DNA of 58,120 nt from an uncultured Pseudomonadota bacterium. Its GTDB lineage: Bacteria; Pseudomonadota; Alphaproteobacteria; Rs-D84. The notes beneath the pieces are model-generated. The model saw only the letters and a list, made by a program, of their open reading frames with translations, ran no database searches and was not told the origin of the DNA. A program made the translations under genes and the position numbers. The DNA lies in contig CADBBQ010000008.1 of assembly GCA_902793005.1 (NCBI GenBank), forward strand, positions 1 through 58,120, read 5' to 3'. Of the stretch, positions 17,382-25,255 are shown in pieces (within the stretch, counting starts at the first letter, position 1; the number at the start of each line of letters is the position of its first letter).

Positions 17382-17486
17382 GTGGGCCGGGTTTTACCCC
17401 TTGCACCGAATCGGTGTTTTTTGATAAAATGCCAGATAGAATGTAGGAAAAAATAAAAGACAAGAAAGTAAGTTAGGAGTTTTATT

Positions 17487-18605
17487 ATGGAATTTTCTGT
17501 TTTTCGCCAGGTTTTAATCCGTGCGTTGGGTCATATGCAGTCTATTGTTGAAAAACGTGCAACTTTGCCGATTTTGATGAATGTAAAGTTAGAGGTTGCT
17601 GACGATTTGATTTTATCTGCGACAAATGTAGATTTGGAATTGGTCGAACACGTTGCGGCGGATATCACATTGGCGGGTAAAACAACTGTGCCGGTTCAAA
17701 TGTTATATGATATCGTTCGTAAATTACCGGATGATGCAGAAATTTCTTTCAAGCAGACTGGCGACCAATTGGTCGTGTCCAGTGGGCGCGCCGTTTTTCA
17801 TTTGCCAACATTGCCGGCGGAAAATTTCCCGGCCATGGCGGGCAGTAATCTGACCACAAAATTCCAGATGACAACTGGTGATTTGGCGCATTTGATAAAC
17901 CAAACGAAATTTGCAATTCCAACCGATGATGTGCGTTATCATTTGGGCGGTATTTATTTCCATATTTCCGAGGAAGGTAAATCCAAGATGCTGACCGCAG
18001 TTGCAACCGATGCGCAACGTTTGGCATTGTGTGCGATGCCCGCCCCGGTGGATAGCAGCAATATGCCGTCTGTTATTTTGCCGCGTCGTGTGATTGGCGA
18101 ATTATCGAAATTATTAGAGGATGCCAATGTTGATGATGTGACGGTTGAATTGTCGGATACCAAGGCGCGCTTTACCGTTGGTGCCGCCATTTTGACCAGT
18201 AAATTGGTTGATGCACAATATCCAAACTATCGCGTTGTTATTCCAAAGGGCAATGATAAAATTGCCGTTATGGACAGAAAGCAATTTATCAATGCGGTTG
18301 ATTTGGTGTCGGTCGCATCGGTTGATAAAACGAAATCTGTGCAATTGACATTTTCAACAAACAAATTGGTTGTTAACGCGTCCAGTCCCGATGCCGGAAC
18401 CGCAACCCAAGAAATGGATATTGAATACAATGGCGACAGTTCGTTTACCGTTGTTTTCAATGTGAAGTTCTTGTTGGATGTTGCCGGCCAAGTCGAAGGC
18501 GAAAAATTCCAAATGGAAATGCAAGATGCTTTGTCTCCGACAACAATTAAATCCACAGATAAGAAGACGGATGCGTTGTTTGTCCTGATGCCTATGCGTA
18601 TGTAA
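17487..18605 (+). CDS. dnaN: DNA polymerase III beta sliding clamp
   Basis: The beta clamp tethers polymerase III to DNA. The 372-residue product has the usual length and three-domain layout, with the FRQVLIRALGHMQSIVEKRATLPIL start, the domain I YDIVRKLPDDAEI block, LPAENFPAM at about 110-118, IPKGNDK near 250 and the C-terminal VLMPMRM typical of the clamp's peptide-binding pocket. Ribosome site TTAGGAG precedes the ATG. It is about 10 kb from dnaA, so the common dnaA-dnaN pair is broken, yet both carry a related hairpin after their stop codons. Confidence 0.96.
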   Translation: MEFSVFRQVLIRALGHMQSIVEKRATLPILMNVKLEVADDLILSATNVDLELVEHVAADITLAGKTTVPVQMLYDIVRKLPDDAEISFKQTGDQLVVSSGRAVFHLPTLPAENFPAMAGSNLTTKFQMTTGDLAHLINQTKFAIPTDDVRYHLGGIYFHISEEGKSKMLTAVATDAQRLALCAMPAPVDSSNMPSVILPRRVIGELSKLLEDANVDDVTVELSDTKARFTVGAAILTSKLVDAQYPNYRVVIPKGNDKIAVMDRKQFINAVDLVSVASVDKTKSVQLTFSTNKLVVNASSPDAGTATQEMDIEYNGDSSFTVVFNVKFLLDVAGQVEGEKFQMEMQDALSPTTIKSTDKKTDALFVLMPMRM

Positions 18606-18606
18606 T

Positions 18607-18708
18607 AAATTAATTTTTATGGATTCTTGTTGCGATTGCCGGTTTTTATGTAGCGCCTGTACACTGCAAACCGTCAATCGCTTCCAATAATCTCATAAAA
18701 ATTAATTT
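18607..18708. repeat. Long hairpin directly after dnaN
   Basis: Perfect 15-base outer arms (18607-18621 with 18694-18708), inner helices GATT/AATC, GCGATTG/CAATCGC and CGGTTT/AAACCG, and an apical loop 18646-18667 that begins TTATGTAGCG and ends TGTACACTGC. The apex differs at two bases from that of the hairpin after dnaA; the stems are unrelated in sequence. Confidence 0.85.
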
Positions 18709-18834
18709 CTTGAAAAAACACTGCGCTCGCCCCCAACTCTTTCTAATTTATTTTTTAATTTTTACACTGCGAAACACCGACCGTTTCCAATAACCTAATA
18801 AAAATTAATTTCTTAAAAAAACACTACGCTTGCC
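18682..18834. repeat. Fifty-base direct repeat after dnaN
   Basis: 18682-18731 and 18785-18834 align without gaps and differ at few positions; both run from TTCCAATAA through AAAATTAATTTCTT to a GC-richer end. The first copy is the right arm of the dnaN hairpin plus its flank, so the second looks like a partial duplicate of the element. A further ACACTGCG lies at 18763. The 381-base dnaN-ppa gap otherwise holds only a terminator. Confidence 0.75.
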
Positions 18835-18836
18835 GG

Positions 18837-18858
18837 AATCGCCGCAGGGCGATTTTTT
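18837..18858 (+). terminator. Intrinsic terminator
   Basis: AATCGCC with GGCGATT and a T tract, closing the dnaN 3' region. Confidence 0.75.
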
Positions 18859-18986
18859 CATTCAGTGTTCAAAGTCCAATAAATGAATTATAATTTATTT
18901 TGCGTTGTTTGAATTGGGGCAAATTTAATTTCTTGAAAAAATTGATATTAGTGTGTATTTTTGTTTGGAATAAAAAAGGATAAATT

Positions 18987-19529
18987 ATGTCGTTGGAAAA
19001 TTTAAATGCTGGTAAAAATCCGCCCCAGCAAATGAATGCTATTATAGAGGTTCCAGAAAACGGTTATGTAAAATACGAAATTAATAAAGAATATGGTCTG
19101 TTGCGTGTGGACAGGGTTTTGCATACGCCAATGGCATATCCGGCAAACTATGGTTATTTCCCGGGGACGTTGGGCGATGACGGTGATCCGTTGGATTGTG
19201 TTGTGGTGTGTAATGCGCCGCTGCGTCCGGGTGTGTTAATAGAGGTTCGTCCGATTGGTGCGTTGGTTATGGAAGACCAGGCCGGTGGTGACGAGAAAAT
19301 TATTTGTGTTCCGTTGGCGAATATTGACCCGTATTATTCTGATGTTAAAATATTGTCTGATTTGCCGGAAATATTGAAATCAAAAATCAAATATTTCTTT
19401 AAGCATTATAAAGATTTACAACCAAATGCCTGGTCAAATGTTAAAAATTGGGTCGATAAAGACGATGCGGAACGTATTATTATGGAATCTATCGATCGTT
19501 ATTGGGCGCATAAACGTAATGATGCGTAA
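18987..19529 (+). CDS. ppa: Inorganic pyrophosphatase
   Basis: Family I soluble pyrophosphatase, hydrolysing PPi to two phosphates and pulling biosynthetic reactions forward in the cytoplasm. The 180-residue product has the family length, the substrate-binding VKYEINKEYG block, the YGYFPGTLGDDGDPLD signature with its metal-binding aspartates (about residues 56-71), and the K-x-W-rich C-terminus with KHYKDL. A ribosome site AAAAAGGA precedes the ATG. It is a single gene, followed 69 bases later by efp. Confidence 0.96.
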   Translation: MSLENLNAGKNPPQQMNAIIEVPENGYVKYEINKEYGLLRVDRVLHTPMAYPANYGYFPGTLGDDGDPLDCVVVCNAPLRPGVLIEVRPIGALVMEDQAGGDEKIICVPLANIDPYYSDVKILSDLPEILKSKIKYFFKHYKDLQPNAWSNVKNWVDKDDAERIIMESIDRYWAHKRNDA

Positions 19530-19598
19530 TAAAATTCTTGCGTTTAACAATGGTTTATTTATAATCTGGTGGTAAATTCAAAAATAAAAGGATTAAAA

Positions 19599-20168
19599 AT
19601 GGCGTTATTTGTTGCAAATGATATGCGTGTGGGTTGGGTTATTTCCCACAATGGAAAACGTTATTCGGTGACTTCGATTACCAAGGTTAAACCGGGCAAG
19701 GGCGGTGCATTTGTCCAGGCGGACTTGCGCGATATCGATTCGGGAAACAAGGGTGGTGACCGTTGGCGTGCCGAGGACAAGGTTGAAAAATTAATGGTCG
19801 AAGATTTGGAATGCCAATATTTGTATTCTGACGGAACGGATGCATATTTTATGAATTTGTCTGATTATGAACAATTCACGATGCCGGTCGATTCGTTGGG
19901 TGATCAAATGAAATTCTTGGCACCGGAAATGACGGTTCGTGCCAATTTTGTCGAAGGACACCCTGTATCTATTACTTTGCCGAAAACTGTTGTTGCAACC
20001 GTTGTTGAAACAGAACCTGCATTAAAGGGTCAAACAGCAACTGGGTCGGGCGGAAAACCGGCGGTGTTGGACAATGGTATTCGCGTCCAGGTGCCTGTAT
20101 TTATCGAACAAGATGAAAAAATTGTCGTAAATACGGAAACATTGGAATATGTCGAACGTGCAAAATAA
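19599..20168 (+). CDS. efp: Elongation factor P
   Basis: EF-P relieves ribosome stalling at polyproline. The 189-residue product has the three beta-barrel domains of the family; the tip loop KPGKGGAF places a lysine exactly at position 34, the site that is beta-lysylated in EpmA/EpmB systems. The C-terminal VQVPVFIEQDEKIVVNTET block is the conserved domain III. I chose ATG 19599, where AAAAGGAT precedes it and homology begins (MALFVANDMRVG); the frame extends to a GTG at 19569 without support. Confidence 0.95.
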   Translation: MALFVANDMRVGWVISHNGKRYSVTSITKVKPGKGGAFVQADLRDIDSGNKGGDRWRAEDKVEKLMVEDLECQYLYSDGTDAYFMNLSDYEQFTMPVDSLGDQMKFLAPEMTVRANFVEGHPVSITLPKTVVATVVETEPALKGQTATGSGGKPAVLDNGIRVQVPVFIEQDEKIVVNTETLEYVERAK

Positions 20169-20192
20169 TTAATGTTTTTATGTAAAAATATG

Positions 20193-20224
20193 GTTGGTGA
20201 AAATATTTTCACCAACTTTTTTTT
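20193..20224 (+). terminator. Intrinsic terminator after efp
   Basis: Perfect stem GTTGGTGAAAAT with ATTTTCACCAAC followed by eight T. Confidence 0.92.
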
Positions 20225-20300
20225 ATCTTTCATTTTTTTTATGGCGATTTTGTGGTATAATATACTTGCAAACAAACAACAAACGATAGGAATTTTAATT

Positions 20301-20807
20301 ATGAAAAACACAATGTTTTTTGTGGGGGTTATGTGTATGGCTTTGGCTACGGGTGTGGCAAATGCGGCAAATGGCTTTCCAGATGATGCGGCGGCGGATA
20401 CATATCCAAAATATATTGCGGATGCCCAAACAACCGAAGGTGGAACGCAATATGCGGCCGAGGCTGTGCGTGACAAGGGTATTAAACTGGCCACGACAAA
20501 ATATGTTAATAAACACGCCGATGTGGCAAATCGTGATGTTCAGCAGTTAAGCAATACCGCGAATACGGATAATACAACCGTAACCACCAATGCGAATAAT
20601 ATTACCACATTAACCAGTAATCGCCAGGTTATTACCAACAACGAAAACGAATGCCAGGGATTGGATACAAATGTGTACAGTGGTTGTGGTTATATTGCGG
20701 CCGATGGTACTAACGCCAATGCAACAACCGCCGCCAGCGATAAAACCAAATTCCAATGGGTTAAGATTATTGCGACGCCTGAAGCGGGTCAGGCAACCGG
20801 CGCATAG
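20301..20807 (+). CDS. Small secreted protein of unknown function
   Basis: I do not recognise a family. The 168-residue product has a signal peptide (MKNTMFFVGVMCMALATG, cleavage near ANA-AN at about residue 22), a short stretch LATTKYVNKHADVANRD that resembles the SKAYVDAKD motif found just after the signal peptide of the proteins at 37427-38716 and 40209-41147, then Thr/Asn-rich low complexity (NTDNTTVTTNANNITTLTS) and two Cys (ECQG, SGCGY). Such composition suits a coiled or fibre-forming surface protein. The start at 20301 follows GATAGGA; the frame's extension to 20172 overlaps the efp terminator and is rejected. An extended -10 (TGTGGTATAAT) lies at 20251-20261. Confidence 0.75.
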   Translation: MKNTMFFVGVMCMALATGVANAANGFPDDAAADTYPKYIADAQTTEGGTQYAAEAVRDKGIKLATTKYVNKHADVANRDVQQLSNTANTDNTTVTTNANNITTLTSNRQVITNNENECQGLDTNVYSGCGYIAADGTNANATTAASDKTKFQWVKIIATPEAGQATGA

Positions 20808-20835
20808 TGATTTATTTCAGTTTTTTGTGTGTGGG

Positions 20836-20870
20836 ACGGGGTTGTTCTTTTCCGCAACCCCGTATTTTTT
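20836..20870. terminator. Terminator between convergent genes
   Basis: ACGGGGTTG (20836-20844) with CAACCCCGT (20855-20863), then ATTTTTT; it stops the small secreted gene. It overlaps the last codons of fba on the other strand. Confidence 0.85.
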
Positions 20871-21816
20871 ATATTTTATTATTACTGTGAAAAATGGTGC
20901 GGATTAAGAATATGCACATATCGCAAACCGCGTCGCGTGCCGGGGCCAGATATTCCCGCGGATTGAAAATGCCTGGTTCGGTTGCCAATGTTTTACGAAC
21001 GGCGGCCGTAAAGCCCAGGCGCAAATCGCTGTCGATATTTATTTTGCAAATGTTTGTTTTTGTTGCCGCGAATTCCAGTTGTTCGATATCGATACCCATT
21101 GTGTTTTGCATTTTTCCGCCGTATTTATTTATTTCGGCAACCAAGTTTTCCGGGATGCTGGATGCGCCGTGCAAAACCAGTGGCGTTGTTGGAATTTTGT
21201 TTTGAATATCGTCCAGTATATCAAATCGTAATTTTTCATCTGCCGATTTTCGTTTGTATGCCCCGTGGGATGTGCCAATTGCAACCGCCAAAGAATCCAC
21301 CCCGGTTGCATCAACAAATTGTTTGGCGACATTCGGGTCGGTGTATGCCGATTCGTTGGAAAATGTCGTTTCATCCTCGATACCGGATAATATTCCCAAT
21401 TCAGCCTCGACCGATGCGTCGCGTGCGTGTGCGTATCGCACAATGTTTGCGGTGGCGGTTATGTTTTCGTCGATGTCGCGTTTACTGAAATCCAGCATCA
21501 CACTGGAAAAACCGATGTTTATTGCGTGCATACACGATTCAATTGATGAACCGTGGTCCAAGTGCAGGGCGATTTGTTCGTCGGGCTTTATTTTTAATCC
21601 GTCGATTATGCCCATTAACATATCGTCACCCATATATTTTAATGCCGATTCGGAAATTGCGATGATGACAGGACTGTGTGTTAAGCGTGCCGCCGACACG
21701 ATTGCCGTCAATGTTTCCATATTGTATGCGTTAAATGCGGGTGTCGCAAAGTGCCGCCGCATCGCGTTTTCAAATGTTTGTTTCGTGGCGCACAGGCCGA
21801 ATTTCTGGTATTGCAT
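20869..21816 (-). CDS. fba: Class II fructose-bisphosphate aldolase
   Basis: Zinc-dependent aldolase interconverting fructose-1,6-bisphosphate with dihydroxyacetone phosphate and glyceraldehyde-3-phosphate. The 315-residue product shows the class II landmarks: PAFNAYNMETL near the start, the zinc ligands in LHLDHGSS (about 92-99), AELG, GTSHGAYK, LHGASS and the NIDSDLR phosphate-binding block. Tagatose-bisphosphate aldolases share these motifs and are not excluded. It is a single gene, minus strand, divergent from a lipoprotein gene. The C-terminal CDMCIFLIRTIF tail is slightly hydrophobic, which is unusual but may be harmless. Confidence 0.9.
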   Translation of the reverse strand: MQYQKFGLCATKQTFENAMRRHFATPAFNAYNMETLTAIVSAARLTHSPVIIAISESALKYMGDDMLMGIIDGLKIKPDEQIALHLDHGSSIESCMHAINIGFSSVMLDFSKRDIDENITATANIVRYAHARDASVEAELGILSGIEDETTFSNESAYTDPNVAKQFVDATGVDSLAVAIGTSHGAYKRKSADEKLRFDILDDIQNKIPTTPLVLHGASSIPENLVAEINKYGGKMQNTMGIDIEQLEFAATKTNICKINIDSDLRLGFTAAVRKTLATEPGIFNPREYLAPARDAVCDMCIFLIRTIFHSNNKI

Positions 21817-21972
21817 AGGGTTTTCTCTCTTTTCGTGGATTATAGCAATATTTGATTGTTTTGTGCCAGAATTTTTTTGACGTGTTTACTTGACTATCCG
21901 ATTTTTTGTGTCATAATTAAAGGGAAATGGATGGAAAATTCATCCGAAAAACAATTATAAAAAGGAAAAAAT

Positions 21973-22386
21973 ATGAAAAAAATTTTGGCTTTGGTGGCAT
22001 TGGTCGCGTTGGCTGGTTGCTCGGATTATTATGATTATTACAAGGGTGGCGTTCGCTATACCCAAGATGGTGCGGATTGCATCTATTATTCTGGTGAAAA
22101 TGCGCGTCATTATTCCCGTGATGTGAATTCTGCGGATTTGGATAAAAAGATTGTTTACCGCAATACACAATGCGCGGATTTGTATGCCCGTGATATGGCG
22201 GGTCAAGAAGCACGCCAAGAACGTCGCGTTTTGACACCGGCGGCCGAATATATCGAAGAACCTGCGATTATTGAACAACCACGTCAAATTGTTGTGAAAC
22301 CTGCGCCGGTTGTTAAAAAATCTTGCGGTTGCAACAAATGTGCAAAACGTGCATCTAAACAATATGTGATTGTTTCTGGTATGTAA
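21973..22386 (+). CDS. Small lipoprotein of unknown function
   Basis: The 137-residue product has a lipoprotein signal: MKKILALVALVALAGC, with lipobox LAGC and Cys16 as the acylated residue, so it should be anchored in the envelope. The mature part begins with a Tyr/Asp-rich SDYYDYY, contains an acidic and proline-rich middle (AAEYIEEPAIIEQPRQIVVKP) and ends with a Cys cluster (SCGCNKC) and basic residues. The CxCxxC cluster could bind metal or form disulphides; this is inference. A ribosome site AAAAGGAAA precedes the ATG, and a terminator follows. Confidence 0.8.
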   Translation: MKKILALVALVALAGCSDYYDYYKGGVRYTQDGADCIYYSGENARHYSRDVNSADLDKKIVYRNTQCADLYARDMAGQEARQERRVLTPAAEYIEEPAIIEQPRQIVVKPAPVVKKSCGCNKCAKRASKQYVIVSGM

Positions 22387-22409
22387 TGTGTGATTTTGTA
22401 TTTATAAAG

Positions 22410-22437
22410 CCGTTCCGTATTTTGGAACGGTTTTTTT
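22410..22437 (+). terminator. Intrinsic terminator after the lipoprotein gene
   Basis: CCGTTCC with GGAACGG, loop GTATTTT, seven T. Confidence 0.9.
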
Positions 22438-22458
22438 GTTTGAAAATTATATTTTTGT

Positions 22459-22487
22459 TTGAAAGATTGCGGTTTTTGTGATAAAAT
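22459..22487 (+). promoter_or_regulatory. Promoter of the VirB2-like gene
   Basis: TTGAAA, 17-base spacer, TAAAAT with TGTGA before it. The string TGTGATAAAATTAT is repeated in the promoter at 30182-30210. Confidence 0.6.
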
Positions 22488-22524
22488 TATGGTATAAAAG
22501 TCAAAAAGTCTAAGGAGTTTTATA

Positions 22525-22878
22525 ATGAAAAATTATGCAAAAGTTTTGGTTTTCGCCGCAATCGTGGCATTGGTTGTTGTTCCGGCCCAGGCCGCCAGCC
22601 CAATGTGTGAATTGATTGGTAAAATGCAGGGTGTGTTTAAAATCTTGCGTATTTTGGCGTTCGTTGGTGCCGGGTTTTATATGGCCGGTTGGGCGTGGGA
22701 TTATATTTCCAAGGGCGAGGCCAAATTGGACGATGTTAAAAAGAAAGGTATTGGAATGCTGGTTGGATTTACATTGTTGTTCGCAATCGGTGTTGTGTTG
22801 TCGTTCTTGTTAAGTGCGGCGCAACCGGGCGGAACATTGGATTGTCCGGAAATCACAACCGGATGGAACGCCAAATAG
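22525..22878 (+). CDS. VirB2/TrbC-like pilin subunit
   Basis: VirB2-family proteins are small membrane pilins of type IV secretion systems. The 117-residue product has a long signal peptide (about 1-24, ending AQA-A), a short Cys-containing loop, two hydrophobic helices (about 38-56 and 75-97) separated by a basic loop (SKGEAKLDDVKKKG), and a C-terminal Cys (DCPEITTG). This is the VirB2 layout; two Cys flanking the membrane hairpin may form a disulphide. No other virB gene is in the window, so it is an orphan. Ribosome site AAGGAG precedes the ATG, and it has its own promoter and terminator. Confidence 0.65.
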   Translation: MKNYAKVLVFAAIVALVVVPAQAASPMCELIGKMQGVFKILRILAFVGAGFYMAGWAWDYISKGEAKLDDVKKKGIGMLVGFTLLFAIGVVLSFLLSAAQPGGTLDCPEITTGWNAK

Positions 22879-22900
22879 GTTTGGTTTTCGTAAAATATTT

Positions 22901-22928
22901 TCGGGCGACATTTGTTGCCCGATTTTTT
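22901..22928 (+). terminator. Intrinsic terminator after the VirB2-like gene
   Basis: TCGGGC with GCCCGA, ten-base loop, seven T. Confidence 0.88.
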
Positions 22929-22964
22929 TATAAATAAAATGGCGCCAGGGATGCGCCGAATTTT

Positions 22965-23198
22965 TTATAGGTTTGATTTGTTTTCTTCGATATTTGCCAA
23001 TGAATACAGGACGGACGAAATTAATGATTGATATGGAACGTGTTGTTGATTGGCCAATTCTTTGATTCGGTCCAAAATTGCGTGCGGAATACGCATATTG
23101 ATAACGCAATCGGATTTGTTAAATGTACGATAGGCCGCGTATTCTTTTAACAGCGCCTCGATATTCATAATGAATAATTGCTGCATAACATTTGGCAT
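22965..23198 (-). CDS. Ribbon-helix-helix regulator (antitoxin-like)
   Basis: The 77-residue product contains a CopG/Arc-like ribbon-helix-helix: a beta strand CVINMRIPHAILDRIKELA followed by two helices (QQHVPYQSLISSVLYSLANI). Such proteins dimerise and bind inverted repeats, often as antitoxins that repress their own operon. The PYQSLISSVL turn is typical of solo antitoxin-like members. No toxin frame is adjacent, so it may act as a stand-alone regulator. The start at 23198 is backed by AGAGGGG about seven bases upstream. Its promoter carries a symmetric candidate operator between -35 and -10, suggesting autorepression. Confidence 0.8.
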   Translation of the reverse strand: MPNVMQQLFIMNIEALLKEYAAYRTFNKSDCVINMRIPHAILDRIKELANQQHVPYQSLISSVLYSLANIEENKSNL

Positions 23199-23257
23199 AT
23201 GGACACCCCTCTATACTTTGTTATACACATTGCTCAACACAAGTGTCTTTACGGTTG

Positions 23258-23285
23258 ACTATAACATTGTATTTACAATTGTCAA
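23258..23285 (-). promoter_or_regulatory. Promoter with embedded operator for the ribbon-helix-helix gene
   Basis: Minus strand: TTGACA (23280-23285), 16-base spacer, TATAGT (23258-23263). The spacer is occupied by the inverted repeat ATTGTA-AA-TACAAT (23266-23279). A bound ribbon-helix-helix dimer there would block RNA polymerase. Further TTGACA and TTTGTA strings lie upstream to about 23330. Confidence 0.65.
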
Positions 23286-23457
23286 TACATTTGTAAACGC
23301 GGCTGTAATCACGGCTGTCAACGCGTTTGTAGTGATGTTTGTGGGGACGGGTGTATTGGTTAAATAAATTTGATTTTTGTGTTTTTTGCATCTAAGATTG
23401 TCTTGCAATTATTGGTGTTTTTTTGCGCCATAATTTTTAGAAAGAAAGGATTTATTT

Positions 23458-24780
23458 ATGTTCAAAAAAATATTTTGCGGAATTATTTTATTGGTGGCGG
23501 CGTTTGTTGTGCCGGCGCGTGCGGAATTGCGTGTTGATATTGTTGCCGGGGATGTTGCGCCAAAATCAATCGCACTGCAAAATGTCGAGGTGGCCAAAGG
23601 CGTCGCGAAATCTGATGCGGAAATGGTGCGTTCGGTTGTTGAAAACGATTTGAAATCGACGGGACTGTTTCGGATGATAAATCGGGATGCCTATCCCCAG
23701 TTTGTAAAATTTAATGATATGCCGGACTTTAATTTATGGCACGCCATCAAAGCGGATATTTTGGTGCAATCTAAAATGACCAAGCAAAAAAATAATATGT
23801 ATAAATTGGAATTCTATGTTTGGGATTTGGTATCCAAAGAACAGATAGAGGCGCAAAGTTTAATGGCGTCAAAAAAGTCTATTCGGCGTATGGCGCATTT
23901 GATGGCCGATGCGATTTATGAAAGATTAACGGGCGAGGTTGGGTATTTCGATACGCAAATTGTCTTTATTGCCGAAACGGGGGATGTGTCCAATCGGACA
24001 AAGCGTATGGCAATTATGGACCAAGACGGTTTCGGTATGCGGTATTTGTCTGATAAGAATACTTTTGTGATGTCGCCACGGTTTTCGCCAAATATGCGCA
24101 CAATCATATTTTTGTCTTATCGTGATGATACGCCGATGATTTGGACTTTGGATTTGGATACCGGTGCGCAGCGCAGATTGGGCGAATTTGGTGGAATGAA
24201 TTTTGCGCCACGGTTTTCACCGGATGGCAAACGCGTTGCGATGTCTTTGGTGCGTGGGGGCGATACGCATATATTTGAATACAATATTGAAACGGGTGAA
24301 TTGCGTCAATTGACATTTGGACATTCGTTAAATACATCGCCGTCTTATTCGCCGGACGGCACACAAATCGCATTTAATTCGGACAAGTCTGGTTCGCAAC
24401 AAATTCACGTTATGGATTTGGCAACCGGTGCCGAAGAACGCATTACATTTGGGGCGGGGCGGTATGCAACACCGGCGTGGTCGCCCGACGGACAATTTAT
24501 TGCGTTTACTAAAATTGCAGACGACACATTTTATATCGGCATAATGGGGCCGGATGGCAAACGCGAAAAAATATTGGCCGGCGGATGGTATATGGAGGCC
24601 CCATCCTGGGCACCGGGCTCGCGCCGTTTGGTGTATTATGAAACCGAAAAATCCGACGACAGTTTGGACCGGGTCAGCCACCTGCGCAGTGTTGATATCA
24701 CGGGACAAAATATTTACGACATCGAATTGCCCGATGGTGTTAATGGTGTTGAACCAACCTGGTCGCCGAAATTACAATAA
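23458..24780 (+). CDS. tolB: Tol-Pal system protein TolB
   Basis: TolB is the periplasmic beta-propeller of the Tol-Pal system, which constricts the outer membrane during division. The 440-residue product has a signal peptide (1-22, ending ARA), the N-terminal domain with LRVDIVAGDVAPKSIA and a six-bladed propeller marked by repeated SPDG motifs (FSPDGKR, YSPDGTQ, WSPDGQF). Length is as expected. Ribosome site GAAAGGA precedes the ATG. pal and tolQRA are not adjacent; instead a secreted nuclease gene overlaps the stop codon. Confidence 0.95.
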   Translation: MFKKIFCGIILLVAAFVVPARAELRVDIVAGDVAPKSIALQNVEVAKGVAKSDAEMVRSVVENDLKSTGLFRMINRDAYPQFVKFNDMPDFNLWHAIKADILVQSKMTKQKNNMYKLEFYVWDLVSKEQIEAQSLMASKKSIRRMAHLMADAIYERLTGEVGYFDTQIVFIAETGDVSNRTKRMAIMDQDGFGMRYLSDKNTFVMSPRFSPNMRTIIFLSYRDDTPMIWTLDLDTGAQRRLGEFGGMNFAPRFSPDGKRVAMSLVRGGDTHIFEYNIETGELRQLTFGHSLNTSPSYSPDGTQIAFNSDKSGSQQIHVMDLATGAEERITFGAGRYATPAWSPDGQFIAFTKIADDTFYIGIMGPDGKREKILAGGWYMEAPSWAPGSRRLVYYETEKSDDSLDRVSHLRSVDITGQNIYDIELPDGVNGVEPTWSPKLQ

Positions 24781-25196
24781 TGATGTTTAGACGGATTGGA
24801 ATTTTTATATGTCTGATGTGTGTTGTGTCACACGCGTATGCTGTGCCGGCGGTGGTGAAATATATTGTTGACGGCGATACTTTTTCGGCCGGCGTAAAAT
24901 TAGAAGATGAAACAATGGTTTCTGTGCGGGTGCGAATTCGCAATGTTGACACGCCCGAATTGCACGGCGAATGTGTTGATGAAATTGTTGCGGCCAATGT
25001 TGCAAAAAATCGTTTGGCGGAAATGTTGCCGGTTGGCACCGTTGTTGAATTAGGTAATATCAAGGATGATAAATACCTAGGGCGAATTGATGCAACGGTG
25101 CGTGATTCCCGTGGGCGTGATGTTGGGCGTGTTTTAATCCGTGAAAAATTGGGACGGGCATATAGTGGCGGAAAACGAAAAAGTTGGTGTAAATAA
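24780..25196 (+). CDS. Secreted thermonuclease-like protein
   Basis: Staphylococcal-nuclease-fold proteins cut DNA and RNA with calcium. The 138-residue product has a signal peptide (about 1-20, HAYA), then YIVDGDTF, RVRIRNVDTPELHGEC and GRIDATVRD, which place the metal-binding Asp, the Arg/Asp pair and Glu of the active site. The domain is compact and its C-terminus ends KSWCK with a Cys that may pair with HGEC. The ATG shares its A with the last base of the tolB TAA (TAATG), so translation is coupled to tolB. A terminator follows at once. Confidence 0.88.
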   Translation: MMFRRIGIFICLMCVVSHAYAVPAVVKYIVDGDTFSAGVKLEDETMVSVRVRIRNVDTPELHGECVDEIVAANVAKNRLAEMLPVGTVVELGNIKDDKYLGRIDATVRDSRGRDVGRVLIREKLGRAYSGGKRKSWCK

Positions 25197-25221
25197 AAAT
25201 GCCCGTTTGGGCATTTTTATT
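25196..25221 (+). terminator. Terminator of the tolB-nuclease operon
   Basis: AAAATGCCC with GGGCATTTT, loop GTTT, T-rich tail; near-symmetric so it can act on both strands. Confidence 0.85.
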
Positions 25222-25255
25222 TTCAGAGTACAAATGATGAATAAATTGATTTGGT

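Noticed and set aside
23170..23367. A 65-codon plus-strand frame as a toxin partner
   Set aside because: It is made of Val/Asn/Thr-rich translation of the promoter repeats of the ribbon-helix-helix gene; no ribosome site.
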